Made by a program: the position numbers and the translations under genes. Positions 14,175 through 22,789 of a stretch of 39,013 nucleotides of DNA are shown here, in pieces. How positions within the stretch are numbered: position 1 is the first letter of the stretch; each line of letters opens with the position of its first letter. Origin of the DNA: Clostridia bacterium (GTDB lineage Bacteria; Bacillota; Clostridia; Oscillospirales; CAG-272); the NCBI GenBank assembly GCA_017522795.1, contig JAFWXZ010000043.1:1-39013 (forward strand), read 5' to 3'. The notes under the pieces are model-generated. The model had not been told where the DNA came from and did not search any database. It saw only the letters and a program-made list of their open reading frames with translations.

Positions 14175-14645
14175 TCAGAACTGCTTCTCGAGGCGGAAAA
14201 GTATCACGCTATCCTTATAGGCAGACATACCCGTGATGCCGAGTCCACTCTGATACAGAGTCATTTCTCCATACTCTACCACCGATGCCCTGCCGTAGCT
14301 GTCAGAGGCAGTAGAGGTATAAACTATTATCGAAAGTCCCTCGTCTGCTTTCTGGGAAATTCCACCTATGGCGGCAACGTAAGAGCCGAAGCGGTTTTCC
14401 TCTATCGTAAGAGGAAGCTTGTTCTCCTCTCTCTCGCTCATATGCAAAAGAACGCACATAAGACCGTTCTGTTTGTTTTCTATATCCTCAAGCATAGCGG
14501 TGTATACCTGATATTCCTTCTCCGCCATCTCAACGACCACGGTGATCTGTCCCCTTACCTCAACAACGCCGATACGCTTCGTACAGCTAATCAGCGAGAT
14601 CAGGGATATGGAGAGAATAAGCATTAATGCAACTGTTTTTTTTAT
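14175..14645 (-). CDS. Second DUF4430-like lipoprotein (paralogue), possible AUA start
   Basis: From the first ATG (14624) the protein is 149 residues and begins MLILSISLISLISC, a canonical lipobox (LISC) but with no positive charge ahead. Reading back in frame to ATA at 14645 adds seven residues and gives (M)KKTVALMLILSISLISLISC, a proper lipoprotein signal. An AAGGA ribosome site lies 7 bases before the ATA but over 25 bases before the ATG. I therefore place the start at ATA with caution. The mature domain resembles the riboswitch-controlled paralogue at 13322. It is last in the SDR/flavin reductase/XRE operon, 38 bases after the XRE gene, and is not behind the riboswitch itself. Confidence 0.7.
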   Translation of the reverse strand: MKKTVALMLILSISLISLISCTKRIGVVEVRGQITVVVEMAEKEYQVYTAMLEDIENKQNGLMCVLLHMSEREENKLPLTIEENRFGSYVAAIGGISQKADEGLSIIVYTSTASDSYGRASVVEYGEMTLYQSGLGITGMSAYKDSVILFRLEKQF

Positions 14646-14682
14646 TTTCTTTTCCTTTATAGTGTGTTAGTATTGCTCTCCC

Positions 14683-15057
14683 TTACTTGCGGGAACGACC
14701 TTCCTTTGCCGCAAGATACATATTTATCGTGCTTTCCAGGGTATCCTTCAGAGCCAGACGCATCTTTTTGGGCAGGGTGTGGGTTTTTCTGTAAAGAGAA
14801 ATAAGCTCAAGCTCGTCATCCGAAAGCTCGGAGCTATCGGGACTGATGGGAATATCCATAAGCTCACCCACCGTGACGCCAAAGACCTCGGAAAGCCTGG
14901 GCAGCATACGCATAAAGGAGGCGGATCGGCCGCGTCGCCAGTTGTTCACCGTCTTTTCTGCAAGCTCCATTTCTCTCTCAAAGGCGGCGTCGCTTGGAAA
15001 CTCCGAGTCGATAAGCGAGAGCAGATGCTCTCTGACCCTCTCTATATCCTCTCTCAT
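14683..15057 (-). CDS. XRE-family helix-turn-helix regulator
   Basis: The 124-residue protein has one helix-turn-helix (about residues 20-65: FEREMELAEKTVNNWRRGRSASFMRMLPRLSEVFGV, then TVGELM). It is followed by an acidic linker and a C-terminal helical segment that may dimerise. It is a cytoplasmic DNA-binding protein of unknown target. Its ATG overlaps the flavin reductase stop (ATGA), so translation is coupled to that gene. It may control its own operon, whose promoter region holds a 9-bp inverted repeat. Confidence 0.85.
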   Translation of the reverse strand: MREDIERVREHLLSLIDSEFPSDAAFEREMELAEKTVNNWRRGRSASFMRMLPRLSEVFGVTVGELMDIPISPDSSELSDDELELISLYRKTHTLPKKMRLALKDTLESTINMYLAAKEGRSRK

Positions 15058-15797
15058 TTCTTCACGCTCCTTTTGCCGTGGGGCGCGCCCTTGTTTTTAT
15101 CGGTCGGCTTTCTTTTCACCGATCTGCCCTTTGGCGCAGATTCATAAAAGGGCTTCTTTTCGCTCTTTTCGGACTTGCTTTCGAGAATTTTTGTGAATTT
15201 TTCTGTATTTTTCTCGGGCTTTGCCGCCTTTTTCGGCTTATCCGTGGAGAAGCCGAAGCGACCGACAACCTCGCCAAGCGAATAATACTCACCGTGAGCA
15301 TAGGCAAGAAGGTCTGCCCGCTCAAAGTGGAGCTTTCCCTCTGCATCAAGCAGGCTGTCGTGGCAGGAAACGCCAACGATATCCGCAATAAAAACGTCGT
15401 GGGTGCCCATTGGCAGAACCTCTGCCACCCGACATTCAAGGGCTATGGGACACTCGGCAATGGTGGGGGGCGCGACCTTATCGCTTCTCTGCTTCGTAAG
15501 TCCGCATCTCTCGAACTTATCCATCTTTGCCCCCGTGTAAATACCCACGAAATCCACCGATCGAGCAAGGCTGACCGATGGGAGATTTATAACAAACTCT
15601 CCCCTCTCCTTCAATATTCCGTAGGAGTGGCGGCTTGGACGCACCGAGATATATGTGCGTGGAGGCTGGGTGGCAAGTATGCCCGTCCAGGCAATAGTCA
15701 GCACGTTTGCATTTTCAAAGTCACCCACCGTCACCATTGCGGGAGGAATTGGCGCTTCAAGTGTGCCGGGCGCGAGGTTTATTCTTTTATTTTTCAT
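15054..15797 (-). CDS. Flavin reductase-like (FMN-binding) protein with long basic tail
   Basis: The 247-residue protein's first ~180 residues are a flavin-reductase-like split barrel (PPAMVTVGDFENANVLTIAWTG, the FMN phosphate loop SVRPSRHSYGIL, FVINLPS and SVDFVG, then ALECRVAEV). Such proteins bind FMN and often act as NAD(P)H:flavin reductases or electron-transfer partners. The last ~65 residues are an unusual Lys/Arg/Pro/Ser-rich tail of low complexity that is not part of the family. The start at 15797 (MKNKRINL) has GGAGAAG 5 bases upstream and overlaps the SDR gene end by 11 bases. It is followed by XRE with a 4-base overlap. Confidence 0.85.
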   Translation of the reverse strand: MKNKRINLAPGTLEAPIPPAMVTVGDFENANVLTIAWTGILATQPPRTYISVRPSRHSYGILKERGEFVINLPSVSLARSVDFVGIYTGAKMDKFERCGLTKQRSDKVAPPTIAECPIALECRVAEVLPMGTHDVFIADIVGVSCHDSLLDAEGKLHFERADLLAYAHGEYYSLGEVVGRFGFSTDKPKKAAKPEKNTEKFTKILESKSEKSEKKPFYESAPKGRSVKRKPTDKNKGAPHGKRSVKK

Positions 15798-16566
15798 TTT
15801 TCTTCTCCAGCATTCCAAGCCATAAATGTGTAAGAATAGGATCGGGAACGATTTTAAATAATACGTGCTGCAGCTTCGTGTACCAATTGGTCACGTACAT
15901 TGTTCTGCCCTTATCGGATGCGCGAACACAGCCTGCGACTACCTTCTCACAGCTAAGCAGAGGCTTCATCGCGTTGTCGCGAGGACGGGTGACGCCCTCC
16001 TTCGCGGTAGCCTTGCCGAGGAACTCGGTGTGTACCCAACCCGGACAGAAGCAGGTAGCGCGAACGCCGTATTTCTTTATCTCGTGATTTAAGGACTTGG
16101 TGTAGTGAAGCACGAACACCTTGCCCGAGGAGTAGGTGTTGAAGTAAGGCAGGGGGGTGAAGCAGGAGCCCGATCCAAGCTCTATGATTCTGCCGCCACG
16201 CTCCATATAGGGCACGACCATATGGGTGATAAGCACGGTTGCCTTTACGTTCAGGTCTATCATCATCTCGACCTTGCTCTCGTCAATCTCGTCAAATCCT
16301 CCGAAATCACCGAAGCCTGCCGCATTTACGAGATATTTTACCTTGGGCTTTTCGCTCTCAAGCGCCTGGCGGATAGCGTTAATGCCCTCCTTTTTACAAA
16401 GGTCGGCAGAGATAACTCTGTATTTTACGCCGAGACTATCGCCAAGCTCGATCATTCTCTCTTTTCTGCGAGCAACGAGCCACAATTCGTCAACTCTCTT
16501 TGCATAATGTTTTGCAAACTCCGCGCCAATACCGCTTGACGCGCCTGTAATAATTGCAACGGTCAT
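15787..16566 (-). CDS. Short-chain dehydrogenase/reductase
   Basis: The 259-residue classical SDR has the cofactor motif TGASSGIG near the N-terminus, VNAAG (NNAG equivalent), a GSGSC catalytic Ser strand and the YSSGK catalytic pair, then CPGWVHTEF. The Arg-Arg-Lys after LWLVA suggests NADP(H). The C-terminal extension (about 215-259) is hydrophobic and may touch the membrane or shape a lipophilic substrate pocket. The start at 16566 has GAGGAG 8 bases upstream. It is the first gene of an SDR-flavin reductase-XRE-DUF4430 operon. The substrate is unknown. Confidence 0.9.
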   Translation of the reverse strand: MTVAIITGASSGIGAEFAKHYAKRVDELWLVARRKERMIELGDSLGVKYRVISADLCKKEGINAIRQALESEKPKVKYLVNAAGFGDFGGFDEIDESKVEMMIDLNVKATVLITHMVVPYMERGGRIIELGSGSCFTPLPYFNTYSSGKVFVLHYTKSLNHEIKKYGVRATCFCPGWVHTEFLGKATAKEGVTRPRDNAMKPLLSCEKVVAGCVRASDKGRTMYVTNWYTKLQHVLFKIVPDPILTHLWLGMLEKKNEK

Positions 16567-16647
16567 AATTTTTCTCCTCATAAATACAATATTTTACAAT
16601 ATAACTATTGATTATTAATTTGAAATTTGATATAATTTTATATAATT

Positions 16648-16676
16648 ATATTAGCACCTACATCTTTATTTGTCAA
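16648..16676 (-). promoter_or_regulatory. Promoter of the SDR operon
   Basis: TTGACA (16676-16671), 17 bases, TAATAT (16653-16648) on the minus strand. Confidence 0.8.
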
Positions 16677-16677
16677 T

Positions 16678-16704
16678 CAAAATTCGTAAAAAATGCGAAT
16701 TTTG
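16678..16704. promoter_or_regulatory. Inverted repeat between divergent SDR and HtrA promoters
   Basis: CAAAATTCG, 9-base spacer, CGAATTTTG: a perfect 9-bp inverted repeat directly upstream of the SDR -35 box and directly before an AT-rich TATATA at the HtrA side. It is a candidate operator for either gene. Confidence 0.5.
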
Positions 16705-16731
16705 TATATATTTACGAAAGGAAAATACAAA

Positions 16732-18009
16732 ATGAAAAGCAAAAACATACTTCGGCTTACGGCGGCAATAGTACTTTGCTGTACTATGATGTTCTCGCTG
16801 TCCTCCTGCATTATCGACTTTGGAATTTACGGAGATATTCTTGATATACTGAATCAGGAAAACCAGAACGGCGGCAACGAGGACAATGACGACAACAAGA
16901 ACGACGGCGGAATTATTCCCGATCTTGGTGGCGGAAGCAACGATATAGAAAGCGACAACTACGGTGACTTTATGGACGGAAGCGGCACGGGCAGCACCGA
17001 GGGGATCGTAGGAGTAAACAGAACCCTGCTCTCCACAGTCAGCATCATCTGCGACTTCGGCGGATCGGCAGGTGCAGGCTCGGGCGTTATCTATAAGGTA
17101 GACAGAGAAAAGGGTGACGCGTACATCATCACCAACTACCACGTTGTATATATGTCTGGCTACGGCAGAGCCGATAACGTAAAGCTCTATCTCTACGGAA
17201 TGCACCTTGAGCCCTATGCAATAAAGGCAACTATTCTCGGCGGCTCGGTCACCTATGATATTGCCGTGCTTAAGGTTAGCGGCAGCGAGGTTATCAAGAA
17301 CAGCTATGCCACCGCGGCAAGCATCGGCAAATCCGAAAACGTACGCGTCTTTGACAGAGTGTATGCGGTGGGCAACTCCGAGGGTATGGGAATGTCGGCA
17401 ACCGAGGGCATAGTAAGCGTTGAGAGCGAAAGCCTTGATATTTCGGGCGCGGACGGCTCGCTTATTTCGTTGCGCGTTATGCGCGTGGATGCGGCTGTCA
17501 ACCACGGAAACTCGGGCGGAGGTCTTTACGACAAAAGCGGCAGGCTAATTGGCATCGTGGTTGCGAAGGACGTAAGCTCCGACGTTGATAATATGAGCTA
17601 CGCGATCCCCGTGGATCTGGCTGTCAGAGTGGCAAACAATATTCTCGACAACTGTGACGGCGTAAAGGTCACCAAGCCCCAGAAGGCTCTGATGGGAATT
17701 ACCATAACCGCCTATGTATCGGGAATTGAGATATCTCCCGAGGGCGATGAATTCTACGAGGTAAATCTGGTTGAGGTCGTTGAGGTTTCAAGCGGAAGTC
17801 TTGCCGATGGTAAGGCGCAGGTTGGCGACACCATCAACTCTATAACGGTTGACGGCGTGACACACGAGGTGTGGAGAGTTCATCACGTGACCGACGCGAT
17901 GCTTGAGGCTCGCGCAGGCAGCACCGTTATACTGAACGTCCTCCGCGACGGTCAGCGAGTGAATATTGTATTCAATATAGAAAGAAATAATTTAAGTCCT
18001 GTAAATTAA
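16732..18009 (+). CDS. HtrA-like (S1C) trypsin-fold protease, lipoprotein, with C-terminal PDZ-like domain
   Basis: The 425-residue protein has a lipoprotein signal with lipobox LSSC (Cys26), then a long Asn/Asp/Gly linker (about 40-90). The trypsin-like domain has catalytic His137 (TNYHVV), Asp176 (TYDIAVLKV) and Ser261 (NHGNSGGGL). A PDZ-like domain follows (about 325-420, GDTINSITVDG). It is expected on the outer face of the membrane degrading or chaperoning misfolded exported proteins. Unlike usual HtrA it is lipid- rather than helix-anchored. The start at 16732 has AAAGGAAA 7 bases upstream. It is monocistronic, ending at a strong terminator. Confidence 0.92.
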   Translation: MKSKNILRLTAAIVLCCTMMFSLSSCIIDFGIYGDILDILNQENQNGGNEDNDDNKNDGGIIPDLGGGSNDIESDNYGDFMDGSGTGSTEGIVGVNRTLLSTVSIICDFGGSAGAGSGVIYKVDREKGDAYIITNYHVVYMSGYGRADNVKLYLYGMHLEPYAIKATILGGSVTYDIAVLKVSGSEVIKNSYATAASIGKSENVRVFDRVYAVGNSEGMGMSATEGIVSVESESLDISGADGSLISLRVMRVDAAVNHGNSGGGLYDKSGRLIGIVVAKDVSSDVDNMSYAIPVDLAVRVANNILDNCDGVKVTKPQKALMGITITAYVSGIEISPEGDEFYEVNLVEVVEVSSGSLADGKAQVGDTINSITVDGVTHEVWRVHHVTDAMLEARAGSTVILNVLRDGQRVNIVFNIERNNLSPVN

Positions 18010-18024
18010 TCTGAAAATAGAAAA

Positions 18025-18069
18025 ATAACGCGTATTTGTAAACTCAGGCTTACAAATACGCGTTTTTTA
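18025..18069. terminator. Bidirectional terminator between htrA-like and addA genes
   Basis: Fifteen-base perfect stem AACGCGTATTTGTAA/TTACAAATACGCGTT with T-runs on both sides. Confidence 0.93.
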
Positions 18070-21000
18070 TTAAAGAACAGACACCGTATCACCGAGAGGT
18101 AATGAATAAATCTCAACACGCGAAGGAGTTTTTCCAAAGATCCTTTCGATGGCGAGTGAGTAAAGACCAAGCTGCATACCGTGACTTGCGCGAAGCTTCT
18201 TTTCCGCAAGACTGCGGTCGGCAAGCTCGGCTCTCGTCAATCGGTCGGTCTTATAGTCGCAGAGGATAAGCTGTCCGTCCTCGCCCTCTATAATGCAGTC
18301 GATAACTCCCTGAACGAGAATATCCCTGCCACTAAGGGCACGGCGTTTTTCCTCATCGGCGGTGAACTCACCCGCGGGCAGATATACGTTGAAGCGAAGC
18401 TCGCGGTGTACCCTTTTCGCCGAGAGCATCTCGGTGATAAGGCCCGATCCTCTGAACAGCTCTATCTCGTTTACCCTCACGCGCGCGGCATCCTCGGGGC
18501 TGATAAATCCAAGAGCTGTAAGCCTGTCAAGCTCGGCGCGAGCGCCCTTCTTCAAAAGGTTATCAAGGTCGCAGAACTGAAGCACAAGGTGGGTTGCAAT
18601 ACCCCGCTTCGCGCTCTCGTCTGCATCTCCGCCAAGGGCGAAGGCGGGTAGGATCTTCCGCTTTTCCTTTTCGCCATCAAGATTGATCGGCTCGTCGGAG
18701 GAAACATCGTCAAGGGTTAGCTTCATCGCCTTTTCACTCTCGCTACCGTCAAGGACGGTGGGTGACATAAGCGAAACCGACATCTTCTCGGGTAATGTAG
18801 TCAGGTGGGGCGTAGGATATTCAAAGCCGAAGCGGCGCACAAGCTCACCGTACAGATCGGCATCCCTTTCCACCGTTTTTTCCTCGGCTTCGATCTTTTC
18901 TTCAGGCTCATCCGTCGATTCTTCAACACCGCAGAATGCCGCCTCGTCAAGCGCGGGACTTCCCTCGCAGGCGAGGATTACCTCAAGATAAGAGGCGAGC
19001 GAGCGGAAGGAGTACTCCGATAGATTCTCGCGGATAATTTCAAGGCGGGAAAGGTATTCATCCCGCTTTACGGTCGGGCAAACACCCACCACGTATAGCT
19101 TCTCACGGGCGCGTGTCAGGGCGACGTAAAGCACGCGAAGCTCCTCCTCATAGAGCTTTCTCGTAATTCTGTGATTGATGATATCCTGCACAGGATTATT
19201 CACCACCGCAAGTCCGGATGGAGTGCGCAGACGGAAGGATATTCCGAAATCCTCCGAGAATGCAAGACGGGAGTTGCGATCCTTGTTATAGATCTTACCG
19301 TCCGCCTCAACCAGAAATACGATAGGATATTCAAGTCCCTTTGACGCGTGGGCGGTGACGATCTTTACCGCATCCACACCCGAGCGGGCGCGGGCATCGT
19401 CAAAGGTGGTCTTTTTATCAATAATGTTATTTATAAAGCTGATGAAGTTGTAAAGTCCCTTGAAGGAGCCCGCCTCATAGCTTCGCGCATAGTCGTAAAG
19501 CAGGGTGAGGTTCTCCTTACCGCCCGAGCGGGAGGCAAGCGACATAAGCCCCGTCTCACGATAGAGCTTATAAATAAGCGTATCAACGCCAACGCCCTCG
19601 GCAATGGTGCGGTAGTATTCAAGGGTGTTAAGGAAGGATGCGCCCTTTGCAAAATCGGGGTTGGCTTCCACATACTTAACAAGCGACTCATAAAGGCTCT
19701 CGCCCCCCACCTTACCGATAAGATAAAGCTCGTCGGCGGTGAAGTCAAAGAGGGGTGAGCAGAGCAGACCTGCAAGGTAGATATCACGTCTCGGATTATC
19801 CACGGTGTTAAGCAGGCAGAGCGCCAGCAGTACCTCGGGAGAGAGGAAGAAGTCCTTTGCGCCCGAGATACAGGAGGGTATTCCCCGTCTTTCAAGGGCG
19901 GCGGCGTACTCACCGTCGCGGCCTCTGGCATTACGGAGAATTATTGCAATATCCGAGGGGCGCACGCTCTCTCCGCTGTCAAGTTTGCCATCGGCAAGGA
20001 TCTGCTCGATCTTTCTTGCCAACGCATCAGGCGCATAAGATCCGTCCCCCTCCGATTTATCAAGCATACAGACGGTGGGATAGCTGTACTTCGGCTCGCC
20101 GCCCTCGTGAATTTTAGCATAGCCGAGGCGGTCGCTGTCCACGTAGCCGATGGACTCGCCGACCAAGGAAAATGCGCGGTTGAAAATGTTGTTTACGAAG
20201 TTCACTACGCCCTCGTCGCATCTGAAATTACGGGACATAAAGATGGAGGCGCAGTCGCCATCGGCATCCTCAAGCCTTGGGAAAGAGGACTTCATCTGTG
20301 CGAAGATCTCGGGACAGGCAGAGCGGAAGCCGTAGATACTCTGCTTAATATCGCCGACCATAAACCTGTTGTTCGGGCGGGAGATAGCCTCGAAAATACG
20401 GTTCTGCAGGCTGTTTACGTCCTGGTACTCGTCAATGTAAATAGCATCGAACTGCGCCGCCACGTTCCTTGCAATATCGGTAGGCTCACCGTCGTTTATA
20501 AGACACTTATAGGTATAGCGCTCGATATCGGCATAGGAGAGAGCACCAAGACGGCGCTTTTCCTCGGTAAAGAGGCGGTCGAACTGCACTTCAAAGCGGT
20601 AAAGCACCGAGAGAAGCCTGTACATAGAGGCAAAAAGCGTCTGCCACTGCTCGTCGGTATATACAAAGTAGTCGCGCATATCGAAAGCGTCGTCCTTGCA
20701 CATATCGCGCAGAAGAGAGAAGCTCTCCATACGATCGGTCTTGTCCTTGCGGACGGTGGGCTTTCTTATAAATTCAATACCGCGTATAGCCTCGCGCGCC
20801 GCAGAATAGCTCTCGGCAGAGCGAAGCCTCATCAGCGCGCATCTGTCGCTCTCGGCGCAGTCGAGGTATTTTTTCTCGGCGTCGGTACCGTTAGAAAAAT
20901 CGCGAATATATCTGCCGTAGGAATTAATGTAATGCTCTGCCATCTCGTGCAGGCGGTCCATAAGATAAGCGCCGTATCTGGTGCTTTCCACGGGAGTGTC

Positions 21001-21624
21001 GGGACAGTTATAGCACTCGATAAGTCTGCCCAAGAGGTCAATACCCTCCTCCGCGCTGTCGCACTTCAGATGAATGTACCTGAACATCTCGGCGAGCTCC
21101 TCTGTCCTACCAGAATCGGTAAGACAGTCGGCAAGCTCCTCAAACTCCTCGGGCGAGGCGATCTCTGGAAGACTACCGTTATAGGTTGCCTCAATAAGTC
21201 CCTCAATAATGGAGATAGCAAGCAGCTCGCACTCGGCGGTGTCGGCAATGCGGTAGCCGGGTGTCAGCCCAACGCGGTCACAGTTGGCGCGCAGGATCTC
21301 GTTGCAGAAGGAGTCTATGGTGCGTATCTTTGCCGATGGAAGAAGGTAAAGCTGACGCTTTAAGTGCTTATCCTCAGGGTTTTCCTCCACCGCTTTTGTC
21401 AGCGCACGGGAGATCTTCGCCCGAAGCTCGCCTGCCGCCGCGTTGGTAAAGGTGACCACAAGAATAGAGTCGATATCCATAGGAGAGTCCTTATCGGTCA
21501 GCGAACGGATTATTCGCTCGGTCAGGGTTGCGGTCTTTCCCGATCCTGCCGCCGCAGAGACCAAGAGGGTCTTATCCCTTGTGTTTATCGCAGAAAGCTG
21601 CTCGTCGGTCCAGCGTGTTGCCAT
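18070..21624 (-). CDS. addA: ATP-dependent helicase-nuclease subunit AddA
   Basis: The 1184-residue UvrD/Rep-type superfamily 1A helicase has Walker A AAAGSGKT (residues 25-31), a DEYQD Walker B (YIDEYQDVN), VGDIKQSIYGFR (motif III), motif V TAHASKGLEYP and motif VI YVALTRAREKLYV. The C-terminal PD-(D/E)xK nuclease has GVIDCII...LILCDYKTD. AddAB processes DNA double-strand ends for RecA loading and also degrades foreign linear DNA. Length and order match AddA. The usual partner addB, normally directly upstream, is absent: the upstream neighbour is divergent dusB. The start has AAAGGAGAG upstream. Confidence 0.95.
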   Translation of the reverse strand: MATRWTDEQLSAINTRDKTLLVSAAAGSGKTATLTERIIRSLTDKDSPMDIDSILVVTFTNAAAGELRAKISRALTKAVEENPEDKHLKRQLYLLPSAKIRTIDSFCNEILRANCDRVGLTPGYRIADTAECELLAISIIEGLIEATYNGSLPEIASPEEFEELADCLTDSGRTEELAEMFRYIHLKCDSAEEGIDLLGRLIECYNCPDTPVESTRYGAYLMDRLHEMAEHYINSYGRYIRDFSNGTDAEKKYLDCAESDRCALMRLRSAESYSAAREAIRGIEFIRKPTVRKDKTDRMESFSLLRDMCKDDAFDMRDYFVYTDEQWQTLFASMYRLLSVLYRFEVQFDRLFTEEKRRLGALSYADIERYTYKCLINDGEPTDIARNVAAQFDAIYIDEYQDVNSLQNRIFEAISRPNNRFMVGDIKQSIYGFRSACPEIFAQMKSSFPRLEDADGDCASIFMSRNFRCDEGVVNFVNNIFNRAFSLVGESIGYVDSDRLGYAKIHEGGEPKYSYPTVCMLDKSEGDGSYAPDALARKIEQILADGKLDSGESVRPSDIAIILRNARGRDGEYAAALERRGIPSCISGAKDFFLSPEVLLALCLLNTVDNPRRDIYLAGLLCSPLFDFTADELYLIGKVGGESLYESLVKYVEANPDFAKGASFLNTLEYYRTIAEGVGVDTLIYKLYRETGLMSLASRSGGKENLTLLYDYARSYEAGSFKGLYNFISFINNIIDKKTTFDDARARSGVDAVKIVTAHASKGLEYPIVFLVEADGKIYNKDRNSRLAFSEDFGISFRLRTPSGLAVVNNPVQDIINHRITRKLYEEELRVLYVALTRAREKLYVVGVCPTVKRDEYLSRLEIIRENLSEYSFRSLASYLEVILACEGSPALDEAAFCGVEESTDEPEEKIEAEEKTVERDADLYGELVRRFGFEYPTPHLTTLPEKMSVSLMSPTVLDGSESEKAMKLTLDDVSSDEPINLDGEKEKRKILPAFALGGDADESAKRGIATHLVLQFCDLDNLLKKGARAELDRLTALGFISPEDAARVRVNEIELFRGSGLITEMLSAKRVHRELRFNVYLPAGEFTADEEKRRALSGRDILVQGVIDCIIEGEDGQLILCDYKTDRLTRAELADRSLAEKKLRASHGMQLGLYSLAIERIFGKTPSRVEIYSLPLGDTVSVL

Positions 21625-21650
21625 ATTACTCTCCTTTCACTTTTTTATAT

Positions 21651-21679
21651 ATTTTAGCATATTAATTTTGCTTTTTCAA
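21651..21679 (-). promoter_or_regulatory. addA promoter
   Basis: TTGAAA (21679-21674), 17 bases, TAAAAT (21656-21651), minus strand. Confidence 0.75.
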
Positions 21680-21698
21680 GTTAAAATCCTTCATTCTA

Positions 21699-21727
21699 TT
21701 GAAAAGAGGGGAGATTTGTGGTAAAAT
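21699..21727 (+). promoter_or_regulatory. dusB promoter
   Basis: TTGAAA (21699-21704), 17 bases, TAAAAT (21722-21727). The upstream ATG at 21699 lies in the -35 box and so cannot be the start codon. Confidence 0.75.
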
Positions 21728-21755
21728 AAGAAAAAAACGGAAGGAGGATATTGCT

Positions 21756-22733
21756 ATGGGAATAAAGCTTGGCGGCATAGATATGCCCCACGGTCTTTGC
21801 CTTGCGCCGATGGCGGGATATACCGACAGAGCTATGCGACTCGTCTGCCGGGGTTACGGCGTCGAGCATTCGGTGACCGAGATGGTCAGCGCAAAGGCGG
21901 TGGTGTACGGTGACAGAAAGACCTTTGCCCTTGCAAAAATCCTACCCGACGAGGGGCCCGTTTCGGTGCAGATATTCGGCTCGGAGCCCGAGATCATGGC
22001 AGAGGCGGCGCATATTCTGACGAACACAATGGAATCTATGCCCCCTGTTGCCATTGACATAAATATGGGCTGTCCCGTCAACAAGATCTTCGGCAACGGC
22101 GAGGGCTCGGCGCTGATGAAAAACCCCGAGCTTATCGAACGCATTACAAGAGCCGTATCGAGCGCCATAAGCATTCCCACCACCGTGAAGATACGCGCAG
22201 GAATAAACAAAAGCAGCATCAACGCGATAGAGTGTGCCCTTGCCGCAGAGGAGGGTGGCGCATCGCTTATCTGCATACACGGACGGACGAGAGAACAGAT
22301 GTACGGCGGACTTGCAGACCGCGAAATCATTAAAAATGTAAAGTCTACTTTGCATATTCCACTGATTGCCAACGGAGATATAGTAGACGGCGCATCTGCG
22401 CTTACCATGCTTCGTGACACGGGAGCTGACGGAATTGCGGTAGGCAGAGGGGCTGTGGGCAACCCGTTTATATTCTCCGAGATACTATGCGCTTTAGATG
22501 GCAGAGAGTTCACTCCTCCAAGTCTTGCACAGAGAGTAGAAGTTGCCCTGCTTCAGCTTCGTACCGCTGTAGAGGACAAGGGCGAGCGCATAGCAATACC
22601 CGAGGCGAGAAAGCAGATCGCGCTTTACCTTCGTGCCTTTCACGGTGCCGCGCGCATACGCGCTGAGATCAACCGCGCAACCGCATACACAGAGGTTGAG
22701 GCGGCTCTGAGAAGCGCTCTTTCCGAAGATTAA
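21756..22733 (+). CDS. dusB: tRNA-dihydrouridine synthase
   Basis: The 325-residue FMN-dependent TIM-barrel enzyme reduces uridines in the tRNA D-loop. It has the N-terminal LAPMAGYTDRAMRLVCRGYG, the catalytic-Cys motif NMGCPVNKIFGNGEGSALM, IHGRTREQMYGG, IANGDI and the phosphate-binding GIAVGRGAVGNPFIF. The C-terminal helical domain includes RKQIALYLRAFHG. The start at 21756 has AGGAGG 9 bases upstream. It is monocistronic. DusB is the commonest bacterial type in Firmicutes; target-position assignment is by family, not by test. Confidence 0.93.
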   Translation: MGIKLGGIDMPHGLCLAPMAGYTDRAMRLVCRGYGVEHSVTEMVSAKAVVYGDRKTFALAKILPDEGPVSVQIFGSEPEIMAEAAHILTNTMESMPPVAIDINMGCPVNKIFGNGEGSALMKNPELIERITRAVSSAISIPTTVKIRAGINKSSINAIECALAAEEGGASLICIHGRTREQMYGGLADREIIKNVKSTLHIPLIANGDIVDGASALTMLRDTGADGIAVGRGAVGNPFIFSEILCALDGREFTPPSLAQRVEVALLQLRTAVEDKGERIAIPEARKQIALYLRAFHGAARIRAEINRATAYTEVEAALRSALSED

Positions 22734-22742
22734 GAATCATAT

Positions 22743-22775
22743 TTAAGCCGCTGCTTTTCAGCGGCTTTTTTCTAA
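22743..22775 (+). terminator. dusB terminator
   Basis: AAGCCGCTG-CTTTT-CAGCGGCTT followed by TTTT. Confidence 0.92.
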
Positions 22776-22789
22776 TGAATATATTTTTG

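Noticed and set aside
20107-21363. 418-codon plus-strand frame opposite addA
   Set aside because: The addA helicase motifs occupy the minus strand throughout; the plus frame shows no domain and no translation signals.
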